Below, one piece after another: positions 52,731 to 63,195 of a stretch of DNA of 64,000 nucleotides; positions within the stretch are counted from its first letter, which is position 1, and every line of letters starts with the position of its first letter. The stretch is taken from positions 33,611,486-33,675,485 of the forward strand of contig OY744516.1 in NCBI GenBank assembly GCA_963556195.1. Reading direction: 5' to 3'. The notes below the pieces were generated by a model. That model saw only the letters and a list, made by a program, of their open reading frames with translations, was not told the origin of the DNA and searched no databases. This stretch comes from Sepiola atlantica. Lineage: Eukaryota; Mollusca; Cephalopoda; Sepiida; Sepiolidae. The translations under genes and the position numbers were made by a program.

Positions 52731-53560
52731 CTTTCTCAACATAACTAAACTTCAACTTGTTTTCTTCTTTTTTTCTTGTTCTTTTTTGTTTTTGTTTTTC
52801 TCTTTTCTCTTTTTGTCTTTTCTGTATTTTTTAATCCCGTTTTTCCTTTTTTGTTTTCTTCTTTTTTTTCTTTTTCTCCTTTTTTTCTTGTTCGCATTTT
52901 TTGTTTTCCTTTTTCTCTTCCTTTTCTCTTTTTGTCTTTTTTTCCTTTTCTCTTTCCTCCTTTCTCTTTTCTACCTTTCTTCCTTCCTTCTTTTTTCTCT
53001 CTTTCTCTTTTTCTCCTTCTCTTCTCCCCCTTTGTTGTTTTCCTTATTTTTCTTTTTTTCTTCCCCCCCTTTTCTTTTTTTCCCTTTTAAATTTTTTTTT
53101 TCTTTTCTTTCATTTCATATTTTTTCCTCTTTTCATATTCCATCCCATTTCTATTCGATTTCTTTTTAATATTCCTTTCTCCCGATTTTCACTTTTTCTG
53201 TTTTTCTTTTGATTCTTTTCTCATTTGCTATTTCTTTTTATTTTCTTTCTTTCCTTTTTATTTCTTTCCTTTTTTTTCCATTTTTATCTTCGGCCTACTC
53301 TTTTTTATACTTTTTTCTCTTTTCACTTTCTTTCTATTGCCTTTTTCACTATCTTTCCCCTTCTTCACTTTCATTCTTCTTTTCTCTTTTTCACTATCTT
53401 TTCTTTTTTATTTTCCCCTTTCTCTTTTAAACTTCCTTTTTTTCCATTTTCCATTTTTATATTTTTCCTTTTCTTTTTCATATCTTTTTTTTCTCTTCAT
53501 TTGTTTTTTTTTAATTTCTTATAGTAACACCTTTTTTATTCCTTTTCCTTTTTTTTATTC
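52731..53560 (+). repeat. ~830-bp polypyrimidine tract
   Basis: The plus strand is overwhelmingly T and C (TTTTTCTTTTTCTCC style) with few purines. Overlapping Phe/Ser/Leu-rich frames in all three registers are artefacts of composition. Strong strand asymmetry over this length is a structural feature (possible triplex DNA). Confidence 0.9.
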
Positions 53561-53645
53561 CACTATGTGTTTCTTTCTATCAATATAATTATATCTAAAT
53601 CTCTTTTTTCCATTTCAACTTGTAAGTTTTTATTCACTTTATTTT

Positions 53646-53748
53646 CTTCTTCTTCTTCTTCTTCTTCTTCTTCTTCTTCTTTTTCTTCTTCTTCTTCTTC
53701 TTCTTCTTCTTCTTCTTCTTCTTCTTCTTCTTCTTCTTCTTCTTCCAC
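53646..53748 (+). repeat. (TTC)n / (GAA)n trinucleotide repeat
   Basis: About 34 TTC units with one TTT interruption. Poly-Ser and poly-Glu/Lys frames are artefacts. Confidence 0.97.
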
Positions 53749-53759
53749 ATTAGTCTGAT

Positions 53760-54269
53760 GTTCATGTTATTATTTTCTTGTGTTTTTCTCCCATTTAAAA
53801 CCAATCTTGTCTCACCTTTACTTTTTTCTTTGTAATTCTTCATCTGCCAATCGTTAACTTTTTAATTTGCCTTCTCTCTCACTTTTATCACCGTCAAGTA
53901 ATTAACATAGCAACTCATCTGAGCAGTAAATCAGTTGCTCTTGCTCTTGGAGAATTAATGTTTGTCCCAACATCTACTACACTGTTGTACATCTGCCCCA
54001 CGCCCTCTCCTTAATACCTCCCAGCATCCTTTTACCCTACCAGATCCAACCACCCACCATCATTATTTCCATCCTATCACAATCCAAAACTTTTTTACTA
54101 TCCCAGCTGCTGAGACTTAACACACTTTTTTTATCTGCGGGTTTTTAACTTGTTCTTTTTTTTTTTCTTTTTCTTTTTCATCTTGTCCGAATTCTTAGTA
54201 AAGATCTTTTTATAAGTTATCAACAGAAACTTCAGAGCAACAAAACTGGAATTCCCCACCTTCAATAAA

Positions 54270-54303
<34 letters not shown>

Positions 54304-54480
54304 TCAAAACACTTCCTCAAATCTCTTAAATGTTTGAGATAAAACAAAATCAAGGTTTAAAATATGGCAAAAGCAGAGATTGAAAATAGAGATGCGAGTC
54401 TAGTCAGGTTTGTTTTTAATTGATCTTGGAGAGAGAAGTCAGATTGTCTTCTATCAGACTACCCACCTGTGAGGTGAAGG
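53760..54480. other. Unassigned DNA with poly-A tract
   Basis: A run of ~34 bases of A (54268-54303) with few breaks may be a retroposon tail, but no element could be assigned upstream. Confidence 0.4.
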
Positions 54481-54485
54481 GTCCT

Positions 54486-54590
54486 ATTTACTTCCCTCCC
54501 TTGCGAAGGCAGAATTAGACATACGGTCGGTTTCTAATGTGGGGAATATCCAGTTCCTTAAAAGGGGGCATTCTGAATTTAGACAAAAAT
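54486..54590 (-). mobile_element. Strongly decayed U2-SINE-family tail
   Basis: TATTTACTTCCCTCCCTTGC, then ACATACGGTCGG, GTGGGGA and AAAAGGGGGCATTCTG parallel the order TATTTAATTCCCTCCC, ACAAGGTCGG, GTGGGGA, AAGAAGGGGCACTCTGG of copy E. Low identity. Confidence 0.4.
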
Positions 54591-54654
54591 TAAAATTTCC
54601 TCAGTTTAGAAGGATTTCTCCTCTGCTGACCGAAGAAAGAAAAGATAAAGTGTA

Positions 54655-55240
54655 GTATCAGAAATGTATTCTCAAAATTGAAAGTGCATCTCTTAGAAGA
54701 TCATTTGCTGAATACAGCTCATTTGAGGAAGCTGCCCTGAACCTGGAACATCCGGCCTTTAGTGTCCTTCGAGAGACACCGAAACACTAGTTCGATCCTC
54801 AGTGTTGTAGGCAGTATGGTTGGTGTCTTTCTCAACTGCGCCGCATGCATAATAGACCATGGGGTTACAATCAGGTGAACTGGGGGCACTGGTGAACTTA
54901 TGGACAGCCACTTCTGGGTTTTCCCGGAGGTGTGACATGGAACCGAATCCTGCTGCCACATATACAGCATTCTTGCAGTCACCCTCTCCATCTTGATCAC
55001 AGTGGACAGCAACTCAATATAGCCATGTGAATTAAGTCAGAGTTCCTTTTCAAACATGTAGGGTGGCGTCACTGTAAACACACCCAAAGACCATCACAGT
55101 TTCAGGGAACTTGATTTTCCTGATGTGCAGACTGTAGAATGCAGGTCAATCTCTTCCAATATCCCAGTTCTTTCCAGTCATCCATTGTCTCCAGCTCTCA
55201 AACTCACCGATAGTAAACAAAAACAGATATCCGTTGCGTT
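54655..55240 (-). pseudogene. Mariner/Tc1-superfamily transposase fragment
   Basis: Minus-strand frame 1 gives MWQQDSVPCHTSGKTQKWLS (about 54965-54900), which includes the second catalytic Asp (QQD). After a frameshift, SSPDCNPMVYYACGAVEKDT then AYNTEDR follows (about 54890-54790), with the third catalytic residue in SPDCNP. Upstream text (PETVMVFGCVYSD, about 55.09 kb) matches the region after the first catalytic block. A different lineage from the 51-kb mariner. No TIRs found. Confidence 0.8.
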
Positions 55241-55599
55241 TTACCACTATATGTTGAACTTTACCCTTATTAAATACTTGAAATAGTTCTGAAATAAAAC
55301 AATATAAAAAGAATTATGAAATTTGTCTCAAACACTCTGGATATATTTATATATATATATTACTCAATGTCTTTGTGTGTGTTGGTGTGTTCCCTATAGA
55401 AAGAAAGGTCAGAGAATCTACATAAAATATAAAAGTATTTTCTTATGTAAAATTTCCCAGGGAAGATAATGAAGGTGTTGTCCTAAGGGGACTATGAGGG
55501 CATAACCCCCTTAAAACTTCAAATATATCTTCTTTTTATGACATTTAAATCATATGTATAAAATTTTCTGGGGAAGACAATGAAAGTGGTCCCAAATCT
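55241..55599. other. AT-rich DNA, nothing recognised
   Basis: AAATTTCCCAGGGAAGATAA and AAATTTTCTGGGGAAGACAA (55450 and 55563) form a degenerate ~110-bp direct repeat. Otherwise nothing. Confidence 0.4.
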
Positions 55600-56145
55600 C
55601 TGTCACACTGTATATGCCGAATATCTATAAAGGTTGCTGTTGAAATAAAGCCTCCTTAATATTTTTTTAACTTGATTCACCCCAAACAAGGCAAATTGCC
55701 ACTGTAGACGTAAGAGGCTACTGAGAATTCGAGTGAAAGCGAGATGCTTGTTGACATTAGTTTTAAATTTCTGCATGTCGGTACAATCAGGGAAACTGAG
55801 CAGGGAGGGTGTTCCAAAGGCTGGCAGCTCGTGGAAAGAAGCTATCAGTGTTGAAGGCTCTCCGGCATTTGGGGACCTCCACAGTGAATGGATGGGATTT
55901 AGCTGATTGTTGGGTTGGTCGAGTGTATTTACGTCAAGGGGCACTAGAGCAGCAAGTTAATTGGAGCACATTCCATTGAAGTACTTGTAAAATAAGCACA
56001 AGGATGCAACATTGCGGCGATGAGACAGGGGCTGGAGCTTGGTGGATAGTGAGGGACCTATTAGATTAGCAACTCTTTTTTGGACCTTGTATAAGAGGGA
56101 AAGACTAGTGGATGGGGCACCAGCGCAGATGTGACAATTTTGCAT
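55600..56145 (-). pseudogene. LINE 3' fragment, same family as 7.94-10.98 kb
   Basis: Minus-strand blocks CHICAGAPSTSLSLLYKVQK, RVANLIG, HRRNVASLCLFYKYFNGMCS, then FKTNVNKHLAFT and the 3' UTR CAATTTGCCTTGTTTGGGG. These match the minus-strand element at 7.94-8.63 kb block by block. 5'-truncated; frames broken. Confidence 0.85.
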
Positions 56146-56870
56146 ATAGTGCTATCCCACATTCTAACCTGAACCCTAACACTGGGTAATTCTGTTAGTA
56201 TAAAATAAAGACTGTTAAATAATGGGAGCTGTTTTTTCAGTGGAAGGGTCTTATAGGTTGGAGGTCACCTTTGACAGAAGTTAGGGGGTAACATGACATC
56301 CGGTGAGACCTCTCTCAGTCTCTTAGCTGGCAAGATTCCAACCAGAGGAGACGTTTCAGATGGCTCTCCCCAAGAGGGGAGGGGGGCACATATCGGGTGG
56401 CTGATGTAGCAAGATGGGATATCTGTCGATCTATCTATCTCTCTCTCTCTCTCTCTCTCTCACATACAAAGTCAACCTGATTTCTGTTTCTATCCTTTTG
56501 CATAAATCTTCTTTAAAAAAACTAAACAACCAGTGTCAGCGTGAGTGTAATCAACAAAAGAAAAACAGCCTGGGTTCACAATGATGACAACGAGAGCGGC
56601 GACACAGGGTATAAAAGATTTGTACACTCATCGGTAAGACGTAATGTAACATAACTGCATGTTAATAATGTTTAACCCTTTCATGCATGATTTTTTTTAA
56701 TAGAAATTCTATGTACCTGATTTAACTTGTTCTTGAACCACGTGCCTATAAAGGATTTATACACTCATCTCAAGCAGAGGCAGTGGACAATTCGTTTTGT
56801 CTATCAACTTCACTACAGGGCATAAAAAACGTCTGAGAAACTGAAGGATTTAGAAGGGGTACAGAGAAAG
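56146..56870. other. Unassigned DNA with (CT)n tract
   Basis: TCTATCTATC then (CT)n at 56425-56460. No gene is recognised. Confidence 0.4.
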
Positions 56871-56877
56871 TTAATAG

Positions 56878-57125
56878 AGGGGTCGCTGTAGACAAGGCAT
56901 GAAGCCACTTGATGTAAGGAGCTAAAAAAAGTACTACCTCAAGGTAAAAAACTAGCTAACAATAAGTGTTAGATGGACAGATTTCAATCCAGAAAACAGC
57001 AATTCTCCCCCCTTTGTCAAAAACATAGCTCATTGAATGTGAGGACTAAAGGACAAAATAAGGGAAGCAAGAGTTACGTGGCTGCCGAAACTAAACCCAA
57101 GGTCCACTTTCTACTCTCATGTACA
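56878..57125 (+). repeat. ~235-bp dispersed repeat, copy 2
   Basis: Partner of 39690-39925 (see there); shares GACAAGGCATGAAGCCACTT and AGAGTTACGTGGCTGC. Confidence 0.75.
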
Positions 57126-57357
57126 TTCCTTCGTTCTTTTGATACCTAAGGAGTTCAGTGTGATCTGTAAAGTTGTTTTGGGTTATTTAAATTACTGAGA
57201 TTTTTCAGACTGCTGTCCTCATCTTTGTTATGTTTCGACCGTTTTGCTCTCTGGCCTTTTGTTGCTAATTAGGAATTTCGAATAGCATTCTTTCTTTGAT
57301 CTACTGGGGTAGATTGCTCTCATTCTGAATTCCACACCTTTTAGATATCTTAACGTA

Positions 57358-57455
57358 CGAGGTCTTATTAGATCACCAAAGTTAAGCTATATTGAACCTG
57401 GCCAGTACCAGATGGGTGACCGTTTGAGAATACCAGGTACTGTATGTGGAAGGAC
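57358..57455 (+). mobile_element. 5S rRNA-derived fragment 2
   Basis: GATCACCAAAGTTAAGCTAT, then CTGGCCAGTACCAGATGGGT, GACCG and GAATACCAGGTACTGTATGT track 5S rRNA from the helix-III region to the 3' end. It includes the internal control region in mutated form. Confidence 0.78.
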
Positions 57456-58714
57456 ACTGAAAAAAAAAAGAAATACAGTCTTGAAGATGCCTTTAGCAAG
57501 TACTTCAGTATAACTGGCTTATCCACAAGTTATCACAATAGAACAACTTTCCCCTGGGTGGAAGTCAATCATATAGCGGAGCTCTTCGGAGAAAATATGC
57601 TGTATTAGTAGTAGTAGATATCTTGTTTCAATTCATTTTTCTAAAGTTCTATCACCAAGGATTGAACTCACAATATCTATGGAGAATTCACTTTTCGAAT
57701 ATATCTTAGCTTAGTAGATCAAAATGTTGGTTGTATTCAGTAAACAATTTAGGATAATAACTCTGACAACAACCAAGATAAATGTAAAAATATAAAACAT
57801 GAATAACCATAAAACTTTATCTTGGAAGGCTGGAGTGTACACCGGCTGAAACGCTGTGAACATAACAAACTACAATTTAGAAATATTGTCAAACTCATTG
57901 TCTGGGTTTAATCAACCTTTAATAACTGATCTTTCTTTCCATTCGGCTTGAATTCTTTTGATGTTTTTCTTTTGATCTATTGTCATGGTCTGATACTGAA
58001 TATTGCAGTCCATTGTCTTCTTTGATACAACCTAAATATGCATAATTTCTTGCTAAACAAATTTCCATTTAAATCGAAAATCTTAATTAATATAGTGAAA
58101 TATCATCATTATTATTTATGTGATACTCTTTTGTTGATAAATTTATTTGGAATTGATTCTAGAATAGTACTTGTCAAAAATGACCAGATTCTAGTATGTG
58201 TTGGTTCCTTTGTCAGAATCTTTCTATAACAGTGAAAATGCAAGTACTTCAATTTAGCATTACAGTTAAGTGCTTTTGCAAAACAGATGTTAAACCGAAT
58301 ATGATGATGATAAATCGTCTAGCAAACCGAATATCTAGTGATAGACATAAAAACAAAAAATGTATGGATTGCTGTATGCAGTGCTGGTACTCGGGTCTCA
58401 TAAATTTATGATACGGGGCTTCTTGTAGTAAATAAACCAATGTTATATTTTAAATTGCCAAAAGTCATAGAATTATCCACCTTTAATGAAATCCTAAACA
58501 TTAAAAGTACATATTCACAAACTTAACATTATAACAATTTTTAAGAGTAAAAGTTTGACAAAACTTAAGTTGGGCCAGATTATGCATCATATGCACAGTA
58601 ACATTTTGCAAAAAAAAAAAATTGTTACTGCTGAATAAAGCGATCAAGCTCGAACGGGTTTGTTGTCCACATGATTATGCTGTACAGTACTGTTGTACTA
58701 GTTAAGCTATCATC
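57456..58714. other. Mostly unassigned; RTE 3' tail at 58270-58320
   Basis: GCAAAACAGATGTTAAACCG followed by AATATGATGATGATAA (58278-58312) matches the 3' end of the RTE-like LINE at 28 and 63 kb. The rest has no recognised feature. Confidence 0.5.
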
Positions 58715-58850
58715 ATTAGGGTCTTTTTATTTCACTTCTGGTGGAGGAACCCCTCCTTGGCTTCTTTCTACGTTGTTTTATCTCTGGCTAGGCATGGCCA
58801 AGTAGGACCTAGTTGACTATCGAGGTTGTCTTTTCACTAAGCTATACAAT
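58715..58850 (-). pseudogene. LINE C-terminal fragment with DNLDSQLGPTWP block
   Basis: The minus strand reads CAACCTCGATAGTCAACTAG then GTCCTACTTGGCCA, nearly identical to 47.79-47.82 kb on the plus strand. It ends in a CCTAATGATGAT tail. Confidence 0.7.
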
Positions 58851-58920
58851 CTCATATATCAGATTTTTAAATTATTATATGTTTTATGTTTATCATCATT
58901 GCTGCTGCTTATTTAACAGC

Positions 58921-59015
58921 TATATCACATGGAAACATGAGTTAAGCAACATTAAGCCTAGTCAGTACCTAGATGGGTGACTGTTTGTGAATACCAAGTG
59001 CCATGAATTTGGAAG
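58921..59015 (+). mobile_element. 5S rRNA-derived fragment 3
   Basis: GAGTTAAGCAACATTAAGCC, TAGTCAGTACCTAGATGGGT, GACTG and GAATACCAAGTGCCATGAAT closely follow invertebrate 5S rRNA. It is the best match of the four 5S pieces. A downstream TTTGGAAGTG resembles the extension after fragment 2. Confidence 0.82.
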
Positions 59016-59299
59016 TGAAAGTGACTGTAAAGTCATTTTCTCTAATACTCTTAGGCAAAGTAAAATTCGTTCTCTCATTCCCTGATTTCTGGTTTAAATA
59101 ATAGAGTAGACTAGACTCTCAAACCTTGTTAGGACAGTCTTGTAGATGGAAAACTTATACCATTAGTTTTTTTCCACTCATCTTATTGCTTCCAATCATC
59201 TTGAATTTATCTTAACACTGGATTTAAGCAATGTTGGATCAGGAGATAAGCGGGTGACGATTGGTTTAGGTAATGCCACAAATTCTACTCAACCATCTG
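59016..59299 (+). mobile_element. Unassigned DNA with 5S-like fragment 4
   Basis: TTTAAGCAATGTTGGATCAG, then GCGGGTGACGATTGG and TAATGCCAC (59222-59282) retain the 5S order in eroded form. The remainder is unassigned. Confidence 0.5.
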
Positions 59300-60430
59300 A
59301 TATCTCTAAGGATATACTACCAGAAACCTACTGTGGTTTTTGTGTTGGACAAATCACAATAGACATGGTGTTGACCTTGCATCATGTGCAAAGAAAATAA
59401 GTTGAGCCATACAAGCTATTATATGCTGTGTTCATAGATTTAAAAAGGCATAGCAAAGGATTTTGGATTGTTTTGAGAATCTATGAATGCCCAACCAGAT
59501 TTGTGGAACTAATCAAAGAGCTGAGAAGTGATGAGGATTAAATGGATAACAACACTGACTGACGACCTGGGTGTGCCAAGTTTGAATCCGGTCGGTTCCA
59601 TAGTACCACTTTCACTTAAGGATGTTGGCAACCTCCACATGGTCCCTCCTGGAAGAATGCCAGAATCAGTCTGGTCAATGAAGTTATCTCATACGAATTT
59701 ACCTTACTATCAGAGAATTTCATGATGAAATGACTGCAAAGTTTTGCTGAAATGGAAAGAACTCTGAGTGTTTCAGGTAATAAATGCAGTTCTCATCCCA
59801 AACGTATTCAGCATTTATTTATTCAGTCTCTGGGTATGCCTTCAAGGACATAAATCAAGAGATTCACATTTAATGAAATCCTTGATCACACCTGTTCAAC
59901 ATCTACAAGTTCAAGATCAAAACTAAATTAAAGAGATACTGCCCTTGTAGTGTACATGTTGGATGATATCTAGGAAATAACTTCAGCCTTTGCTATGCTT
60001 TCCAATGTTTTCAGCCTATAAATAAATATGAGAAAATACCTGGTATGGCAGCAACCACCGGCAGGTTCATATTGAGACAGACTCACTAGACAATATGACT
60101 GACTTTACGTATCTTAGAAGTACTATTACGAATAATAATAAACTTGACTAAAAATTGCAAAAGAATAATGGGAAAAGACTAAGAGACATTAAGAAGAATT
60201 ACATCTAGGCTGTGGATGAACCACAATATCCGTATCAAAGTAAAATGTAGTCTACAAAGCTACAGAGATTTCAACACATCTCTATGGTTTGGAAAGATGG
60301 ACAATCTTTCTTCTTTTTATTATTGGGGGTCACCACTTATCAAGGTCAAGAGACTCATGAGGATAAGTGTTAATAAGACAGAAACGAATGGCAATTGAAA
60401 GATAAGGAATACTATGGGAGTACTAACGTT
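59300..60430 (+). pseudogene. Decayed LINE RT interrupted by a repeat
   Basis: Blocks in order: YCGFCVGQITIDMVLTLHHV (about 59330-59390), VFIDLKRHSK (a decayed motif A, D kept), RFVELIKELRSDE, then the inserted repeat (59545-59722), then HLYKFKIKTKLKRYCPCS-like text near 59.92 kb, MTDFTYLRSTITNNNKLD near 60.10 kb and NHNIRIKVKCSLQS near 60.22 kb. This is the RT-to-C-terminal order of an RTE/L2-like LINE. No catalytic DD box survives. Confidence 0.7.
59545..59722 (+). repeat. Dispersed repeat, copy 2 (inside LINE)
   Basis: Partner of 655-875. CTGACTGACGACCTGGGTGT, GTTTGAATCCGGTCGGTTCC and GGATGTTGGCAACCTCCACA. It interrupts the LINE RT. Confidence 0.65.
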
Positions 60431-60561
60431 GATTAATGCTATAAACAGCATTTTATTGCTTTTGGAGCGATTTATGAGAAGAATATGTTGACATTGGATT
60501 TGAAGACGACCAAGTTGTAATCAACAAGGAAGCAGTCATGCGGCAATGTGTTTATCTGGTG

Positions 60562-60722
60562 GGAAGACCTTGCAAAGAATCTCTGTCCATGAAAATTTCG
60601 CCTGACTCTAAGAACAAAGAAAGAGAAAAAAAGTCTTTTTGTTGTGGTAGCAAGAAAAAAAGACTTTCCTTTCTCCCTCAGGCGGAATTTCCATGGACAG
60701 AGTTTCTTTGCAAGGGTATCTC
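60562..60722. repeat. Long hairpin (~75-bp arms)
   Basis: CCTTGCAAAGAATCTCTGTC and CATGAAAATTTCGCCTGA at the left are mirrored by TCAGGCGGAATTTCCATG and GACAGAGTTTCTTTGCAAGG at the right. Inner arms AAAAAAAGTCTTTTTGTTGT and GCAAGAAAAAAAGACTTTCC also pair. The loop is only a few bases (TGGT). Confidence 0.88.
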
Positions 60723-60739
60723 ACTTACAAAATTCAAGT

Positions 60740-62434
60740 AATAAAACAACAGACATGTACATAATCTGCAACACTAGCATGTAGATGTTATAGATCAATA
60801 GCTGTTTGAAACAGATCTCATCGAGCAGAGTGAAAATCTGATCCTTCCCTTAGGTCATATTTGGAAAGAATGAAGTTGGAAAGAAGAAAAGAAAACTAAA
60901 TTCAAAATTTAAGATTGGAAGGTCATGTGGTCAGATTTGAAACCGTAGAAAATCAAATATAGTATAAACTAATGTTTTGGATGCAAAGAAGAACAGGGGG
61001 TCAAATTTTCGCGGCACATTTTACCGGCAGATTAATGTCTGGATATAGGTTAAGAGTTGCTTTAGCGTGTCAATATTATGCGCGATGTGGAAATTGGGAG
61101 GAAGACACAGTCTTCAGTTTGGCCTTGATTTTGGATGAAGTGGGAGATGTTAAGTCATTTAGATCTAATCCGAATCCTGTTGATTTTTATCTTTTTATTT
61201 GTTTTAGTTTTTACTTTTTTATATTTTTTATAATTGTTTATCCTATTTTTAATTTTATATTTTATTATTAATTTGACTGCAATAAAATAATAATAATTAT
61301 AACAGGAAAATATAGTAAAATTAACCAAAATTAACTACAAAATTATTAAAGTTAACTGATATAATGTAAGTATGGTAATAGCAACAAAAATAATAATAAT
61401 CGTAATGGTAATAATCGTAGTATTTAGAATCATAATAATGGAATGAGGATAATATTATAGTTTTGATAAATACATGATGGTGAAATAAAGGTACAAATGA
61501 GGAGGTGACACAATTAATAATAAAACTCCTGATAATAATGATAAAAATAACAATAAAATTAATAATCATCCACAATTGGTAATAATATTAATGGTATTAA
61601 TAACCACATTAATAATGTATTGTAATCATAATTTTAATAATAATAGAATAATTAAATGTAATAATCATACAGACTAAATATATGATGTGATAATTATATA
61701 TATATTTATTTATTTTTAGTTAGTGGATAGATAAGTCCTCTGTTTTTGTTTTTTAATAATAGGGTCCCTGGTATTGCCGTGTTTTAGGGGGCCAGTATTG
61801 CATGGGGGGTAATTAATTTTAAGGAAATTCGTAGAGACTATCGAATGATGGGTTTAGTTAGTGGTATCATTTTTTAGTTTTTATTTTATTTACTAATGGT
61901 GACATTGATTCAAGAGGTTATATATAAATTACTAAGACGGTGTGATCTATTGTGTCTACAGTTAATTGAGGTTTCTTGTTTTTTGTTTAGAAGTTTACCT
62001 CTATCACTAAATCTAACTATCTCAAGTTTTTTCACTTAGGCATAGGTAACAGGGTGAATTTAATTAATTACAGGTACTGTTCTTTCTAATAGTGTTCCAT
62101 TTAACTGTTGGTGATTGATTATTATAGGTTAGTTCCAAATGGTATACAGAGAGTGAAGTTATTTTTGAATAGTCAGAATTGTTGAATGAGCATTTATGGC
62201 CGGTATATCTTTCCTTGAAAGTATTATCAGCCATGCCAATATAGTATTTTTTCTGGGTTGGGTTTATTTTAGTTGAAATTGTGGCCTGGTAGACTATTTG
62301 GGTTGTGAGGCAATTTTATGCAGGGGACATTCTGTTTTGTGTATGCAGTTGCAAGCCTTGATATTGAGCATTCTTTAAAAGCCCGGTTAAAATTCTTGGG
62401 AAATTTATCCTGTGGATGTTTACTTTACCTGGAT

Positions 62435-62437
<3 letters not shown>
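60740..62437. other. AT-rich DNA, nothing recognised
   Basis: ATAAT-rich text (61260-61700) with many AATAAT trimers. No coding motif or repeat family is identified in this 1.7 kb. Confidence 0.35.

Positions 62438-62467
<30 letters not shown>
62438..62467. repeat. (TA)n microsatellite
   Basis: TA tract of ~30 bp. Confidence 0.93.
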
Positions 62468-62469
<2 letters not shown>

Positions 62470-63004
62470 GATGGGACATGTAAGAATCATCATGAATATT
62501 AAATGTTTGAAAAAAGTTGTAAATGAGGAAGTCATAAGGAGAGCCGATTGAACGGTATACATGCCCTTCTCATGTGTTTGAACTTGACGTGTGATGCAAA
62601 TGAAAAAGGATTCTAAAACAAATCCTATTTTCTCAGTTGGCAAGTGAACAGCGAAATCGTGGCAGACCTAAACTCTGTTACAAGGATATAATTAAAAGAA
62701 ATCTAAGTCTTTCAAATCCCGAGAAATCGATTTTACCATCTGACAGAGAACCGGGGTACATTAATGACAAACCAGCTAAGTAGTAAACTTAGTAATACCG
62801 AAACATAAGAGAAACTATTGCAAAGTGATTCGCTGTTTATACATTGATGAGGGGGGGGGTGGGGCATACTTTTCCCAATACCCATACTTTTTAGTGTTTA
62901 ATTAAGCACAATAGATCTGATAGGTTTAACCGATTTAATAGTTCACAACAAGTGTCCATTACATTGGATGAAAGTTCTTGTGTTTGAAGATGTAAAAAAG
63001 TTGA
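62468..63004. other. Unassigned DNA with poly-G tract
   Basis: TGTTACAAGGATATAATTAA near 62.68 kb weakly recalls the KDI region of LINE C-termini, too little to call. A G run is near 62850-62862. Confidence 0.3.
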
Positions 63005-63195
63005 TGTAGCAGGTTTAGTTCACAGGGGAACGCCAAGGAAAACAAGGGAGGAAGTGATGAGGATGGACTTGAGAGAAAGCGAGATGAATATAAAAAACCT
63101 ACCCAGAGATAGGTTAGTTTGGAAATCAATTTCTGAAAACTGTACAGTGCATGCCAACGTGTAAAACTGGTTTTACACTGAATATGTTGATGATA
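63005..63195 (+). pseudogene. RTE-like LINE C-terminal fragment and 3' tail
   Basis: Encodes RGTPRKTREEVMRMDLRE, then NLPRDRLVWKSISENCTVHA and a 3' end GTAAAACTGGTTTTACACTG with GTTGATGATAATA. It matches the tail of the LINEs at 21.06 and 28.07 kb. Confidence 0.8.

Noticed and set aside
52776..53588. Several Phe/Ser-rich frames of ~60-130 codons that look like membrane proteins
   Set aside because: All three registers are open because the strand is nearly all T and C; composition explains them.
53634..53843. Poly-Lys and poly-Glu frames
   Set aside because: Translation of the (TTC)n repeat on the minus strand.
58921..59015. Functional 5S rRNA gene
   Set aside because: The 5' third is missing and internal promoter positions are altered.
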